59,881 bases of DNA, from NCBI RefSeq assembly GCF_900101885.1, contig NZ_FNAN01000032.1, positions 1-59,881 of the forward strand, in the 5' to 3' direction. Positions 32,954 through 42,354 of this stretch are shown here, one piece after another. The translations under genes and the position numbers were made by a program. Source of the DNA: Dyadobacter soli (GTDB lineage Bacteria; Bacteroidota; Bacteroidia; Cytophagales; Spirosomataceae). How positions within the stretch are numbered: the stretch's first letter is position 1; each line of letters starts with the position of its first letter. The notes beneath the pieces are model-generated. The model worked only from the letters and a program-made list of their open reading frames with translations. It was not told the origin of the DNA and ran no database searches.

Positions 32954-34291
32954 ATGGAATCTATTTCCCGCAAAACATTCATTCAAAGTTCCGGCTTGCT
33001 GCTCGCAGGCGAAATTCTGGTCAGAAAGCCCAATGCACTCGCCGCCGACATGGCCGTGCTTACGGAAACCGGCGCCCGGGCGGCGAAGAAATGGACACTG
33101 AAAAATGTGCGTTTGGAAACAGGTTTTGTATATGAAGACGACGAGGTAATTGCAACGGAAGCAGGACTTTTCCGCGTTGAAATCGAGGATGGCAAGATCA
33201 AAGCCGTACTACCGAACGATCCCAAAGCGGATGCGACCGATGCCAAAGGCCAGCTGATGCTTCCGGCGTTCAGGGATATGCACATTCATTTGGACAAAAC
33301 CTTTTACGGCGGCCCGTGGAAAGCGAGGCTGGCGAAAAACCGGTCGGTGAAGGATATGATCGCATTCGAGCAAAAGACATTGCCGGAACTCCTGAAAACC
33401 TCCACTTACCGCGCCGAAAAGATCATTGAACTGCTGCAATCGAAGGGGACGAATTTTGCAAGAAGCCACGTCAATATCGAACCGACGTCGAAGCTGGATT
33501 CGTTGAAAAACCTTCAAAAAGCGATTGAAAATAAGAAAGATTCCTTCGGGACGGAGCTCGTCGCATTTCCCCAGCACGGGGTTTTCTATTCGCATTCCGA
33601 ACAATTGATGAAAGAAGCGGCCGCGATGGACATCGACTTCATCGGCGGCCTCGACCCGAATGCGATCGACGGCAGCGTGGAAAAACAGATCGATTTCATC
33701 GTACAACTCGCGCTGGACCATGGCAAAGGCATTGATATTCACCTGCACGAAGGCGGCGAACCAGGCTTGCGGACGGTCGAGTACCTGACGCAGAAAGTGG
33801 TCGAAAACCCGGCGCTGGCGGGCAAAACGTTCCTCAGCCATTGCTTCGTACTAGCACGCCTCGAAAAACCGAAATTGGAAGAAACGGCCGAAAAACTCGC
33901 ACACGCACGCGTAGGCGTGATTTCAACCGTTCCGTTCGGCAGCATGATCATGCCCATCCCGACGCTCTACCGCCACGGCGTGACGGTGATGACCGGGAAC
34001 GACAGCATTGTGGATCATTGGAATACATTCGGTTCCGGCAGCGTGTTGCAGAAATCGAACATGATGGCGCAGCTGTACGGCCAATCGACGGAACTGGACC
34101 TGTCGCGCTGCCTCAAACTGGCGACCTGCGGTATCCTGCCGCTCGATGATAAAGGAAAGCAGCAATGGCCCAAGGCCGGCGACGAAGCAAGTGTGGTGTT
34201 GGTGGATGCCAGTTGCTCGGCCGAGGCTGTTGCGCGTGTTTCGCCCGTGAAGGCGCTAGTGCATTTGGGCAATTTGGTTTACCGGAAATAA
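32954..34291 (+). CDS. Cytosine-deaminase-like amidohydrolase, exported
   Basis: 445 residues. The N-terminus SRKTFIQSSGLLLAG resembles a Tat-type signal. Metal and catalytic residues of the cytosine deaminase branch can be read: HIHLDKTF (H110, H112), DIHLHEGGEP (H263 with E266), LSHCF (H296) and TGNDSIVDHW (D350). Members deaminate or hydrolyse cyclic nitrogen compounds; the substrate cannot be given, since several branches share these motifs. Export, if real, would be unusual for a cytosine deaminase and points to another substrate. It follows an AraC regulator. Its stop codon overlaps the first unit of a 10-bp repeat array. Confidence 0.82.
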   Translation: MESISRKTFIQSSGLLLAGEILVRKPNALAADMAVLTETGARAAKKWTLKNVRLETGFVYEDDEVIATEAGLFRVEIEDGKIKAVLPNDPKADATDAKGQLMLPAFRDMHIHLDKTFYGGPWKARLAKNRSVKDMIAFEQKTLPELLKTSTYRAEKIIELLQSKGTNFARSHVNIEPTSKLDSLKNLQKAIENKKDSFGTELVAFPQHGVFYSHSEQLMKEAAAMDIDFIGGLDPNAIDGSVEKQIDFIVQLALDHGKGIDIHLHEGGEPGLRTVEYLTQKVVENPALAGKTFLSHCFVLARLEKPKLEETAEKLAHARVGVISTVPFGSMIMPIPTLYRHGVTVMTGNDSIVDHWNTFGSGSVLQKSNMMAQLYGQSTELDLSRCLKLATCGILPLDDKGKQQWPKAGDEASVVLVDASCSAEAVARVSPVKALVHLGNLVYRK

Positions 34292-34470
34292 GTATTGTCA
34301 GGTATTGTCAAGTATTGTCAGGTATTGTCAGAAGGAGTCAGGTATTGTCAAAAGGAGTCATTTATGGTCAGGAGTTGTCATAGATAAGCCATACATGACT
34401 ACGCATGACCACCCATGACTACACATGACCACCCATGACCACACATGACCACCCATGACACCCACTACGG
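34291..34470. repeat. Ten-base-phased GTCA array that changes strand
   Basis: From 34291 to 34380 nine consecutive 10-mers each end in GTCA (for example GGTATTGTCA). After one spacer decamer (34381-34390) seven to eight 10-mers follow that carry the complement TGAC (for example ACCCATGACC), to 34470, all in the same 10-bp phase. The two halves are therefore an approximate inverted repeat built from tandem units. It lies in the 304-bp gap between the amidohydrolase and the DUF6055 gene. The remaining 125 bp of the gap are AT-rich and probably hold the promoter of the latter. Confidence 0.85.
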
Positions 34471-34595
34471 AGACACAACTTGGTCAATATTAACCACTTC
34501 ATTACCTATTTTAGCAGGTCAGGCGCAAGATCGGGCAAGTATATTGGAAACGCTATACTTTGCACTATCAATCCTGAACGCCAAGCTAACCGGTC

Positions 34596-35924
34596 ATGAA
34601 ACGTCACTACCTCCTGACATTTGCCTTTGTTGGAATACTTCAATTTCTGAACTATTCTCCGGGCATCGCCCAAAAGAAAGCGCTGTACATTCCAGCCAAA
34701 GCCATGCGGGTGCCCGACGGCAACGATTACAACAGCGAGGAAAGCGAGTTCAGCTACAAGCGCATGGCGGAATCCGACAATATCGCGATCTTCTGGCATA
34801 AGGAATTTGGCAAAGACCCGATGGCTAATCCTGACCCTGCCAAGCGTTTCGATGTACAAAATGCATTGCGGGAATGCGAGCGGTTTTATGACTACTATGT
34901 CAATGATCTGAAAATTGTCCAAAAAGGCCAGTCGCTGACCGACCAATATAAAATGATCCTGTACGTGATCGGCGGTAAGGAGCAAACGGCCTTTGGCGGT
35001 GGGGTCGAGAACAAGATCGGTATCCTCTGGACTCCGGCGGTGCGGATGTCCAAAGCGCCTTATGGAGCCCTCGCGCACGAGTTGGGGCACGCGTTCCAGT
35101 ACATGTCGCGCTCGGATGCGAAGGCGGGCCCGCGCGGGCCGATCATGGAAATGTCAGCCCAGTATATGCTCTGGCAGGTGTACCCCGAATGGATGACTTT
35201 CGAGAACTACCATTACGTCAGCTACCTCAAAAAGACGCATTTCGCATTCCTGCACCCGCAGAACATGTACCATTCGCCTTACGTGCTCGAATATTGGTCG
35301 GAGAAGCACGGCAAGGAGTTTTTCGGCACATTATGCCGCTCCACGCAGGAAGGCGAAGACCCGGTGATGACCTACAAACGCCTCAATAACCTCAGCCAGG
35401 AGGCATTCAACGACGAAATGTTCGAAGCAGCGAGCCGGTTTATGACCTGGGACCTCAAAAGGATCGAAAAAGTAGCAGCGCATTATGCCGACAAGCATTC
35501 CACCAAACTTACCGCAACGGAAAACGGCTGGTACCAGGTCGATTCGCTGAATGCACCGCAGAATTACGGCTACAATGGTATCCAGCTCGCCGTTCCGGCA
35601 GGCGGCAAAACGGTAACCGTTGATTTCGAAGGCATTGCAGGTGTAAAAGGTTACAGCGATGTCAAAACCGACAAAGCAGGTTGGCGTTACGGCTTCGTGG
35701 CGCATACCCAAGACGGCAAGCGCGTTTACGGAAAAGCAGCGCGCGAAGCGAAGGGCAAGGCTACATTTAAATTACCGAAAGACACACAATATCTCTGGCT
35801 GGTCGTCAGCGGCGCGCCTGCGGAGCATTGGCCGGTGGCATTCGGGAAGCAGGCGGCCCAGCAAAAGGAGGAGCAGTGGCCTTACCGCATCAAGCTGACC
35901 GGCACGACGCTGGCTGAAAAATAA
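34596..35924 (+). CDS. Secreted DUF6055-type metalloprotease
   Basis: 442 residues. A signal peptide ends near GIAQ. The zinc motif HELGH lies at 161-165 (ALAHELGHAFQYM), with E185 in IMEMSAQYM a possible third ligand. WQVYPEWMTFENYHYVSYLKK and the later YWSEKHGKEF follow. The arrangement matches DUF6055 proteins, which are predicted secreted metallopeptidases of bacteria and fungi with little experimental work. A beta-rich C-terminal module (about 300-430) may bind sugar or protein. It stands alone between the decamer array and a convergent AraC gene 30 bp away. Confidence 0.8.
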   Translation: MKRHYLLTFAFVGILQFLNYSPGIAQKKALYIPAKAMRVPDGNDYNSEESEFSYKRMAESDNIAIFWHKEFGKDPMANPDPAKRFDVQNALRECERFYDYYVNDLKIVQKGQSLTDQYKMILYVIGGKEQTAFGGGVENKIGILWTPAVRMSKAPYGALAHELGHAFQYMSRSDAKAGPRGPIMEMSAQYMLWQVYPEWMTFENYHYVSYLKKTHFAFLHPQNMYHSPYVLEYWSEKHGKEFFGTLCRSTQEGEDPVMTYKRLNNLSQEAFNDEMFEAASRFMTWDLKRIEKVAAHYADKHSTKLTATENGWYQVDSLNAPQNYGYNGIQLAVPAGGKTVTVDFEGIAGVKGYSDVKTDKAGWRYGFVAHTQDGKRVYGKAAREAKGKATFKLPKDTQYLWLVVSGAPAEHWPVAFGKQAAQQKEEQWPYRIKLTGTTLAEK

Positions 35925-35954
35925 CGTTGGCATCTCAATTCAAACCATTCATAT

Positions 35955-36968
35955 TCAAACTCTTGTCTTCCCTGGCGGCACGCCGTATTTTTTCCTGAAC
36001 GCATTGCTGAAATGCTGCACCGAAGAGTACCCCAGCGCTTCGGCCACGTTTTTAATCGGGATGCCGTCGAGCAATTGCTGCTTTGCCTTATGTAGCTTAA
36101 TATCACTCAGATAGCCAAAAACGGTTGTCTGGTAAAGCTCCTTGAAACCGTTTTTGAGCTTAAATTCATTGATACCCACCTGTCTCGCAAGTTCCTGCAA
36201 CGTAAGCGGCTCGTCGGTGTTGGCTACGAGCAGGTCCTTCGCGTGGTGAATGCAATCGATGTCGTATTTCGATTTCAGAACAGACTGCGCGCCGCCTCTG
36301 TCGAATGCCAGGCTCGCCCGTGCCTGTAATGTGAGGAGTTCGAGGCATTTGGCATTGAGGAACAGTGCTTTCAGGCCGCCTTTGAAATTACAATTAATAA
36401 TGTCGGACACGCATTGCCGGATCTCGTGCGTCATGGCCATATTGGTCTCTGCCAATGTAGCGAAACGTCCGGCGGAAACCTGCTCGCAAAAGCGGTCGAT
36501 CATCTCGCCATTGCCGGAGAGTGCTTTGATGAAATAGTCCTTCGCAAAATGCAATTCCAGGAATTGATAACCACCATCCTCATGAAACTGCCCGGTACCA
36601 TCGAACTCCGGCTCGTAAATAATATTGTGCTCCTGTGAGCTGAACCGGTAGGATTTCCCGCTGACGAAATTTTCGAGCCGCCCGCCGCCGGAAATGCTGA
36701 AATGCAGCTCCACGAAATCTGGCGCATCGGTAGAGCGGAAACGCAGGCGGTGCTTTTTCAGGGCCACGTCTCCGTATACAATGTAAATATCAGGCAAACT
36801 AATCTCCACAATCTCGGCATCGCCAAAGAAAAAGCTATGCTTTTGACGATGCTCGGTCACCAGCACCGGACCTGCCGTTACTGCCTCAACATCCGGCAGG
36901 TCAGCCGACCGTCCCAACGCCCGCAGCTCGATCCAGGGGCCTTCATTGTGACAAATACTCATTCCCAT
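35955..36968 (-). CDS. AraC family regulator (PchR-like)
   Basis: 337 residues from ATG 36968. A much longer open frame continues upstream but runs antisense through the ABC transporter gene and is not real. The N-terminal part (1-200) is a sensing domain with VELHFSISGGGRLENF and FLELHFAKDYFIKAL. The C-terminal HTH pair is EPLTLQELARQVGINEFKLKNGFKELYQTTVFGYL and NVAEALGYSSVQHFSNAFRKKYGVPPG. This layout is that of PchR/YbtA regulators of siderophore systems. It is divergent from two ABC half-transporters with a 129-bp shared promoter region, so it most likely regulates them. Confidence 0.88.
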   Translation of the reverse strand: MGMSICHNEGPWIELRALGRSADLPDVEAVTAGPVLVTEHRQKHSFFFGDAEIVEISLPDIYIVYGDVALKKHRLRFRSTDAPDFVELHFSISGGGRLENFVSGKSYRFSSQEHNIIYEPEFDGTGQFHEDGGYQFLELHFAKDYFIKALSGNGEMIDRFCEQVSAGRFATLAETNMAMTHEIRQCVSDIINCNFKGGLKALFLNAKCLELLTLQARASLAFDRGGAQSVLKSKYDIDCIHHAKDLLVANTDEPLTLQELARQVGINEFKLKNGFKELYQTTVFGYLSDIKLHKAKQQLLDGIPIKNVAEALGYSSVQHFSNAFRKKYGVPPGKTRV

Positions 36969-37097
36969 AATAATCCCTTTCGTGTTAAAAGCTATCCGGA
37001 TTATGTAAAAGCGCTTCCGCCGAATGGCCGCACCTTTGATCAAAACTACAACTGTTTCAGGCACTTTATCAACAAGCTTACATTTAATTTCAGTTCT

Positions 37098-38855
37098 ATG
37101 AGTCATGAAAATCAGCCCAAAAGCGGTATCAGCCGCCTTTTGGAAATCGCGGGAACGAAACGAAACCTGCTGATCGTCGCCGGTGTGCTGGCGGTGGCGC
37201 ACGCATTGCTTTCGATCGTTCCCTATGCATTGGTGTATTACATTATTGATGCGCTGCTGGCGACGCCGATGGACGTGGAAGTGGTGCGCCTTTACATTTT
37301 CCGGTCGGTATTTGCGGCGGTTGCCGCCTATGTGCTGCTCTACGCGTCGGGAATGGCTTCGCATGTGGCGGCGTTCAATATCCTGTACGAACTGCGGCGG
37401 CAAATGGCCGACAAGCTCGGGAGGCTGCCGCTGGGGTTCATCAACCGGTCGAACTCCGGCGCATTGAAAAAAATCCTCGCCGACGACGTGGAACGCATCG
37501 AGAATTTCATCGCCCACAGCATTCCCGATTTGGTCAAAGCCGTAGCATTGCCGGTGGTGACGCTCGGCTACCTGTTTACGGTAAACTGGCAACTGGCGCT
37601 CACGAGCTGCATTCCCATTGTGCTGCTGGCGGTGATGATGCCGTTTATGTTTGGCAAAAAATTCAAAGCCATGCTGGCGGAATACCACACTTCGCTGGAA
37701 TCGATGAATTCGGGCATCGTCGAGTTCGTCAGGGCCATGCCGGTGATCAAAATCTTCGGGCATAATGCCGAGCGTTTTGATAAATACAGCCAGGTAGTCC
37801 ACCGTTTCAAGCAAATGGTGATCGCCTACAACAGCACCGCATCGCCCGCATTCGGGGTATTTATCAGCTTCATCAGCAATGCCACATTACCGGTGCTGGC
37901 AGTCGGCCTGTACCTGTATTTTTCCAACGGGATCACCTTATCGACGCTCTTCCTTTTCCTGATCCTCGGCGTAGGCTACATCCGTCCGCTGTTCGCACTC
38001 AGCACGTTAGGGCCACAAATTTCCGTGATCAGCCACGGCGTGACGCGGCTGGACGAAATCCTTTTCGGGCAAGAACAGGAAACCGAGGGCGATGCGCATA
38101 TGGGCATGGATTTCAGCGTACAGTTCAAAAACGTCTCGTTCGGCTATCAAAAGCACCAGTATGCATTGGATAATGTGAGTTTCGAAGTACAGCAGGGCAC
38201 TATTACCGCGCTGGTAGGGCCATCTGGCTCGGGTAAATCGACGGCCGCGCAACTGGTGGCACGTTTCTGGGACGTTGATAGCGGCGCTATCCTGATCGGC
38301 GGGCAGGATATCCGCAAAATCCGGCCGGAAGAGCTTATGCGCAACGTCGCATTCGTATTCCAGGACAGTTTTATGTTCGAGCAAAGCATTTTTGAAAACA
38401 TCCGCATGGGTATGGACCGCACCCGCGACGAGGTGATCGAAGCCGCCAATGCTGCCCAATGCCACGCATTTATCGACCGGTTGCCATTCGGCTATGATAC
38501 GCCCTGGGGGCATTCGGGCGCACACCTGAGCGGGGGCGAGCAGCAGCGTATCCAGCTCGCGCGGGCCATTCTCAAAGACGCGCCCATTCTCGTACTCGAC
38601 GAAGCCACGGCATTCAGCGATCCCGAAAACGAATACCTCATCCAGGCAGCGCTCAACAAGCTGCTTTCCAACAAGACAGTGATCGTCATCGCCCACCGGC
38701 TGAGTACCATCACGGCTTGCGACCAGATCGTGGTCATGCGCCAGGGTGCGGTGGAAGCCAAAGGCACCCACGAAGAGCTGCTTGCCGAATGCCTCATGTA
38801 CACAGGTATGTGGCACGCGCACACCCGCGCAGGCGACTTCGCATTGAATTACTGA
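37098..38855 (+). CDS. ABC half-transporter, membrane domain fused to ATPase
   Basis: 585 residues from ATG 37098. Six membrane helices lie in 25-310 (for example LLIVAGVLAVAHALLSIVPYA). The ATPase domain follows with Walker A GPSGSGKST (about 374), signature LSGGEQQR (about 477), Walker B ILVLDEATAFSD (about 495) and the switch His in IVIAHRLST. It pairs with the next gene product to form a heterodimer; the two genes are 37 bp apart. Similar pairs beside AraC regulators (YbtP/YbtQ, IrtA/IrtB) move iron-siderophores inward despite their exporter fold. Import of a siderophore or metallophore is therefore likely but unproven. The aspartate after the Walker B Glu-Ala-Thr-Ala is preceded by Phe-Ser where Ser-Leu is usual. 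Confidence 0.92.
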   Translation: MSHENQPKSGISRLLEIAGTKRNLLIVAGVLAVAHALLSIVPYALVYYIIDALLATPMDVEVVRLYIFRSVFAAVAAYVLLYASGMASHVAAFNILYELRRQMADKLGRLPLGFINRSNSGALKKILADDVERIENFIAHSIPDLVKAVALPVVTLGYLFTVNWQLALTSCIPIVLLAVMMPFMFGKKFKAMLAEYHTSLESMNSGIVEFVRAMPVIKIFGHNAERFDKYSQVVHRFKQMVIAYNSTASPAFGVFISFISNATLPVLAVGLYLYFSNGITLSTLFLFLILGVGYIRPLFALSTLGPQISVISHGVTRLDEILFGQEQETEGDAHMGMDFSVQFKNVSFGYQKHQYALDNVSFEVQQGTITALVGPSGSGKSTAAQLVARFWDVDSGAILIGGQDIRKIRPEELMRNVAFVFQDSFMFEQSIFENIRMGMDRTRDEVIEAANAAQCHAFIDRLPFGYDTPWGHSGAHLSGGEQQRIQLARAILKDAPILVLDEATAFSDPENEYLIQAALNKLLSNKTVIVIAHRLSTITACDQIVVMRQGAVEAKGTHEELLAECLMYTGMWHAHTRAGDFALNY

Positions 38856-38892
38856 ACGACCATTCCAGAACAGGAAGATTAATATTTAAGCA

Positions 38893-40653
38893 ATGATCAA
38901 AAACCTTTTTTATACATTCAGAACAGCTCCCGTCACCGTGCGCAACAGCATGCTGCTCGAACTCCTGCACAGCCTTTTCATAGCAGTACCCACGGGTTTT
39001 CTGCTCCTCATTATCCACGAACTCTTCTCGCCCACTCCCGACCCCGGGAAACTCTGGATGTATGTAGGCATTATGGTGGCGCTCATAGCCGTTCAGTTTT
39101 TTGTGTCGGTCAAAAACATCGTTCATAGCAACAACATGACCTACACGTTGTCTACTAACCTGCGTGTTGCATTGGGTAACCATTTGCAGCGCATTTCGAT
39201 GGGCACCTTCAAGCAGCGCGACCCGGGCGAGCTGGCCTCGGTGGTGTTGCAGGATGTGGCCAATTTTGAACTGATTTTCGGGCATACCATCGGCAATATG
39301 GCCGGTGCGGTGTTTGCGACGCTCATCGTGTCAGGCTTCCTGCTCGTTACCGACTGGCGCCTGGCGCTGGTACTGCTTGCCGCATTGCCGCTGGCCTGGG
39401 TGCTGATCCGCATTTCGGATTACTTGGTCGTGAAGCAAGGGCTGAAACACGTGCAGGCACGCAACGAAACCGGCGCGCGCTTTCTGGAATATGTGCAGGG
39501 AATAAGGCATATCAAATCGTTCGGCATGACGGGCGAACGATTTTCCGGCCTCCAAAAAGCGCTGGACGATTTTCGCAAGGCGAGCATTAAAACCGAAGCC
39601 ATCCCCGGCCCGTTCGTGCTCACGGCGGGGCTGGTGCTGGAACTGAGTTTCCTGCTGATGGTCAGCCTGGCGCTCACCTACCTGGTCGCGGGTAACCTGT
39701 CCGTACCTGCGCTCATTACGTTCCTGATCGTCGGGTACCGGCTCTTCGAACCGATCAAAATGCTGCTGGTCGACTATGTGATCCTGCGGTATATGAACAT
39801 CAGCCTCGACCGCATTGTCACGCTCCTGCGTACGCCCGTGCAGGCATCGGGGCGCGAGCTGCAACCCGTGAATTTTGACATTGCATTCCAAAATGTAGGT
39901 TTCGCCTACCACCGCGGCCAGCATGTGCTCAAAGACATTTCCTTTCGCGTCCCGGAAAAGAGTATGACGGCACTGGTAGGGCCGTCGGGCTCGGGCAAAA
40001 CGACCATTACCTCGTTAATCGCCCGGTTCTGGGACGTGCAATCGGGAAGTATCGCAATCGGCGGTGTGAATGTGCAGGACATGCGGCCCGACGATGTCTG
40101 CGCGCTCGTGAGCGAGGTATTTCAGGAGGTGTATTTGTTTGACGATACCATTTATAACAACATCCGGTTCGGCCGCCCGGACGCCGGTGAAAACGACGTG
40201 CTCGACGCGGCGGAGAAGGCACGGGTAATGGATTTTGCCTGGGAGATGCCCGACGGCCTGAATGCACGCGTCGGCGAAGGCGGCAACCAGTTATCCGGCG
40301 GGCAAAAACAGCGGATCAGCATTGCCCGTGCATTGCTCAAAAACGCCCCGATCATTCTGCTCGACGAAGCTACCGCTTCACTGGACCCGGAGAACGAAAT
40401 CTACATTCAGCAGGCGATCCAGGAACTCGTGAAAGACAAAACGGTGATCGTCGTCGCGCACAAGCTCGCGACCATCCGCCATGCGCACCAGATCATCGTC
40501 CTCAATGACGGCCGCATCGAAGAACAGGGTGATCATGAAGCATTAATGCAAAAACAAGGGTTGTACCACCGCCTGCACCAGATACAGCAGCAGAGCGGTG
40601 GCTGGCGGATCGAACACAAAACGCCTTATTTCCAGGCCGATTCCGCGGTGTAA
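38893..40653 (+). CDS. ABC half-transporter, partner subunit
   Basis: 586 residues. The membrane domain (about 15-300) has six helices. The ATPase domain carries Walker A GPSGSGKTT (about 363), signature LSGGQKQR (about 467), Walker B IILLDEATASLDPE and IVVAHKLAT. Both ATP sites look complete, so the pair with the upstream gene should be fully active. Its last 28 bases overlap the end of the convergent GH32 gene, and the C-terminal residues YFQADSAV are read from the strand opposite to GH32 codons. No outer-membrane siderophore receptor is found nearby, so the substrate remains open. Confidence 0.92.
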   Translation: MIKNLFYTFRTAPVTVRNSMLLELLHSLFIAVPTGFLLLIIHELFSPTPDPGKLWMYVGIMVALIAVQFFVSVKNIVHSNNMTYTLSTNLRVALGNHLQRISMGTFKQRDPGELASVVLQDVANFELIFGHTIGNMAGAVFATLIVSGFLLVTDWRLALVLLAALPLAWVLIRISDYLVVKQGLKHVQARNETGARFLEYVQGIRHIKSFGMTGERFSGLQKALDDFRKASIKTEAIPGPFVLTAGLVLELSFLLMVSLALTYLVAGNLSVPALITFLIVGYRLFEPIKMLLVDYVILRYMNISLDRIVTLLRTPVQASGRELQPVNFDIAFQNVGFAYHRGQHVLKDISFRVPEKSMTALVGPSGSGKTTITSLIARFWDVQSGSIAIGGVNVQDMRPDDVCALVSEVFQEVYLFDDTIYNNIRFGRPDAGENDVLDAAEKARVMDFAWEMPDGLNARVGEGGNQLSGGQKQRISIARALLKNAPIILLDEATASLDPENEIYIQQAIQELVKDKTVIVVAHKLATIRHAHQIIVLNDGRIEEQGDHEALMQKQGLYHRLHQIQQQSGGWRIEHKTPYFQADSAV

Positions 40654-42275
40654 ATTTCCAGGTTTTTGACCTCGATGCGGTTACCCCAGAAATTGAGCAC
40701 CTCTTTCGCGTCGGAAACCGGCTTGCGTTGCAGCGAATAGGAATAGGCCCCATTGTCGATAAATACCTCGACGGTAGTACGGTCTACGTAAATATCGGCG
40801 GTGATTTCCATGCTGTTCATATCCTCGGGGGAGTAAAATACGCCGTTAACGAGGTTGGAATTCATGTCGTAATCCAGTATCCGCTGGCCAAAGAGCGAAA
40901 GCCCGGCGCTGGTGGCGTGCGAGAGTTTAATGGTTGTCTTAATGCGGAACTGATCGGTAGATTTCACCGATTTCAGTTTCGCATTAGCTTCCTCCGCTGG
41001 CAGCGCGGACCATCTGCCCGCATTCTGGAACAACTGTTCCGTTTCCTTCACCGGCTTGCTCGTCAGCCGCAGGCCGCTTTTCGTAGTTTTCAATTGCAAC
41101 TCGGTAGGCAGCAGCATCATACCGTTAAAAGGCATGCCCGCATGCGACACCCTTCCCCAGCCGATCTGAATGCGGCGGGGGTCCGTTTCGGGCATGCTGG
41201 CGAAAGTCTGCGCGGCGTAAATGCTGCCGGTAGTGTAGTAATGCTTGCCCGACTCGGGTTTAAATGTTTTCCCATCAAAAGAACCGATCATATAGCTGGC
41301 CGAAGCGCCGTACATGACCCATTTGGTTTTGCTTTTGTCGCCGTCGATGGGTAGCTCAAACAGATCCGGACATTCCCAGAAGCCGGTCAAATGGCTCTGA
41401 AATTGCCATTCTTTCAGGTTTTTGGAGGTGTAAATGGAATGACCATCCCGCTCGTTGAGTACCATTATCCAATGCTTTGAGGGCTTGTACCAAAACACCC
41501 GCGGGTCTCGCGTGTCCTTGCTGTTCCATTTGGCCTTTGAATCGATCAGCGGATTTTTGCTATACTTGGTCCAGGTACGGCCCTTGTCGAGGCTGTAAGC
41601 CATGCATTGCACCTGCTTTTCAGGATTATCGACGGTGAAGAAGGCTACCATCGCGGGCGTATTTCCCTTGTTGAAACCGGCCGTATTGTCGTAGTCGATG
41701 ATCGTGGAGCCCGAGAACATGGTACCCATCGAATCCGGCGACAATGCGGTGGGCAGCTCCTGCCAATGCACCATATCCTTACTCACGGCGTGTCCCCACG
41801 ACATGTTCTCCCATTCACGCTCGTAAGGGTTGTGCTGGTAAAAAAGGTGGTATTCGCCTTCATAGAAAATCATCCCGTTCGGGTCGTTGATCCAGCCGCG
41901 GCGCGTAGTGAAGTGGTATTGCGGCCGGTTGCGCTCGCGGTACACCGAGTCTTCGCCTGCAAAACGATCTTCCTGGAAGATTTTGGCAAGACCATCCTGC
42001 TTACCGTCGTAGCTGATGGATACGGTTTTCCCCTGCAATGCGGTAACATCACAAAACACCCAGTAGTCGGGCTTGCCCGAAGCCAGCCGTATTTTGAACG
42101 ACCGTTCAGGTTTGCCGTTTACATTGAAATGCATTACCGCCCGGTCGTCGCTTTGGGACACGGGCAGGTTGAGGTACCGTTTGGAAATGGTAATGGAAGT
42201 ATTTTGTGCCAAAAGCAACTGGCTCCCGCACGCACATGCGAACGCGAGGGCAATGGATCTGAGTTTCGGTTTCAT
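40626..42275 (-). CDS. GH32 fructan hydrolase (levanase/inulinase type)
   Basis: 549 residues from ATG 42275; a TTG frame starts 39 bp earlier. A signal peptide ends near LLAQ. An N-terminal beta-rich domain (about 25-110) precedes the five-bladed propeller, which starts PQYHFTTRRGWINDPNGM with the nucleophile D131. KDTRDPRVFW (transition-state Asp) and GFWECPDLFEL (acid/base Glu) complete the triad. A C-terminal beta-sandwich (about 410-549) ends IEVKNLEIYTAESAW. It releases fructose from fructans such as levan or inulin; exo or endo mode cannot be told. There is no SusC/SusD pair next to it, so it may act alone in the periplasm. It overlaps the ABC gene tail to tail by 28 bp. Confidence 0.93.
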   Translation of the reverse strand: MKPKLRSIALAFACACGSQLLLAQNTSITISKRYLNLPVSQSDDRAVMHFNVNGKPERSFKIRLASGKPDYWVFCDVTALQGKTVSISYDGKQDGLAKIFQEDRFAGEDSVYRERNRPQYHFTTRRGWINDPNGMIFYEGEYHLFYQHNPYEREWENMSWGHAVSKDMVHWQELPTALSPDSMGTMFSGSTIIDYDNTAGFNKGNTPAMVAFFTVDNPEKQVQCMAYSLDKGRTWTKYSKNPLIDSKAKWNSKDTRDPRVFWYKPSKHWIMVLNERDGHSIYTSKNLKEWQFQSHLTGFWECPDLFELPIDGDKSKTKWVMYGASASYMIGSFDGKTFKPESGKHYYTTGSIYAAQTFASMPETDPRRIQIGWGRVSHAGMPFNGMMLLPTELQLKTTKSGLRLTSKPVKETEQLFQNAGRWSALPAEEANAKLKSVKSTDQFRIKTTIKLSHATSAGLSLFGQRILDYDMNSNLVNGVFYSPEDMNSMEITADIYVDRTTVEVFIDNGAYSYSLQRKPVSDAKEVLNFWGNRIEVKNLEIYTAESAWK

Positions 42276-42354
42276 CGGAATATGAGTAGTCACCACAGTG
42301 AAGCATTTTTCCAATGAATTTTACTTGGCAAAACAATAGCGTTTGCCTTCCGGG

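Noticed and set aside
34291..34470. Coding region over the decamer array
   Set aside because: Small frames cross it but have no start context or composition like neighbouring genes, and the 10-bp period is not a multiple of three.
36702..37097. N-terminal extension of the first ABC gene
   Set aside because: The added 132 residues would overlap the AraC gene antisense. ATG 37098 gives the usual half-transporter length.
36969..37814. N-terminal extension of the AraC regulator
   Set aside because: The open frame continues upstream but is antisense to the ABC transporter, whose membrane domain is certain. A normal family start exists at 36968.
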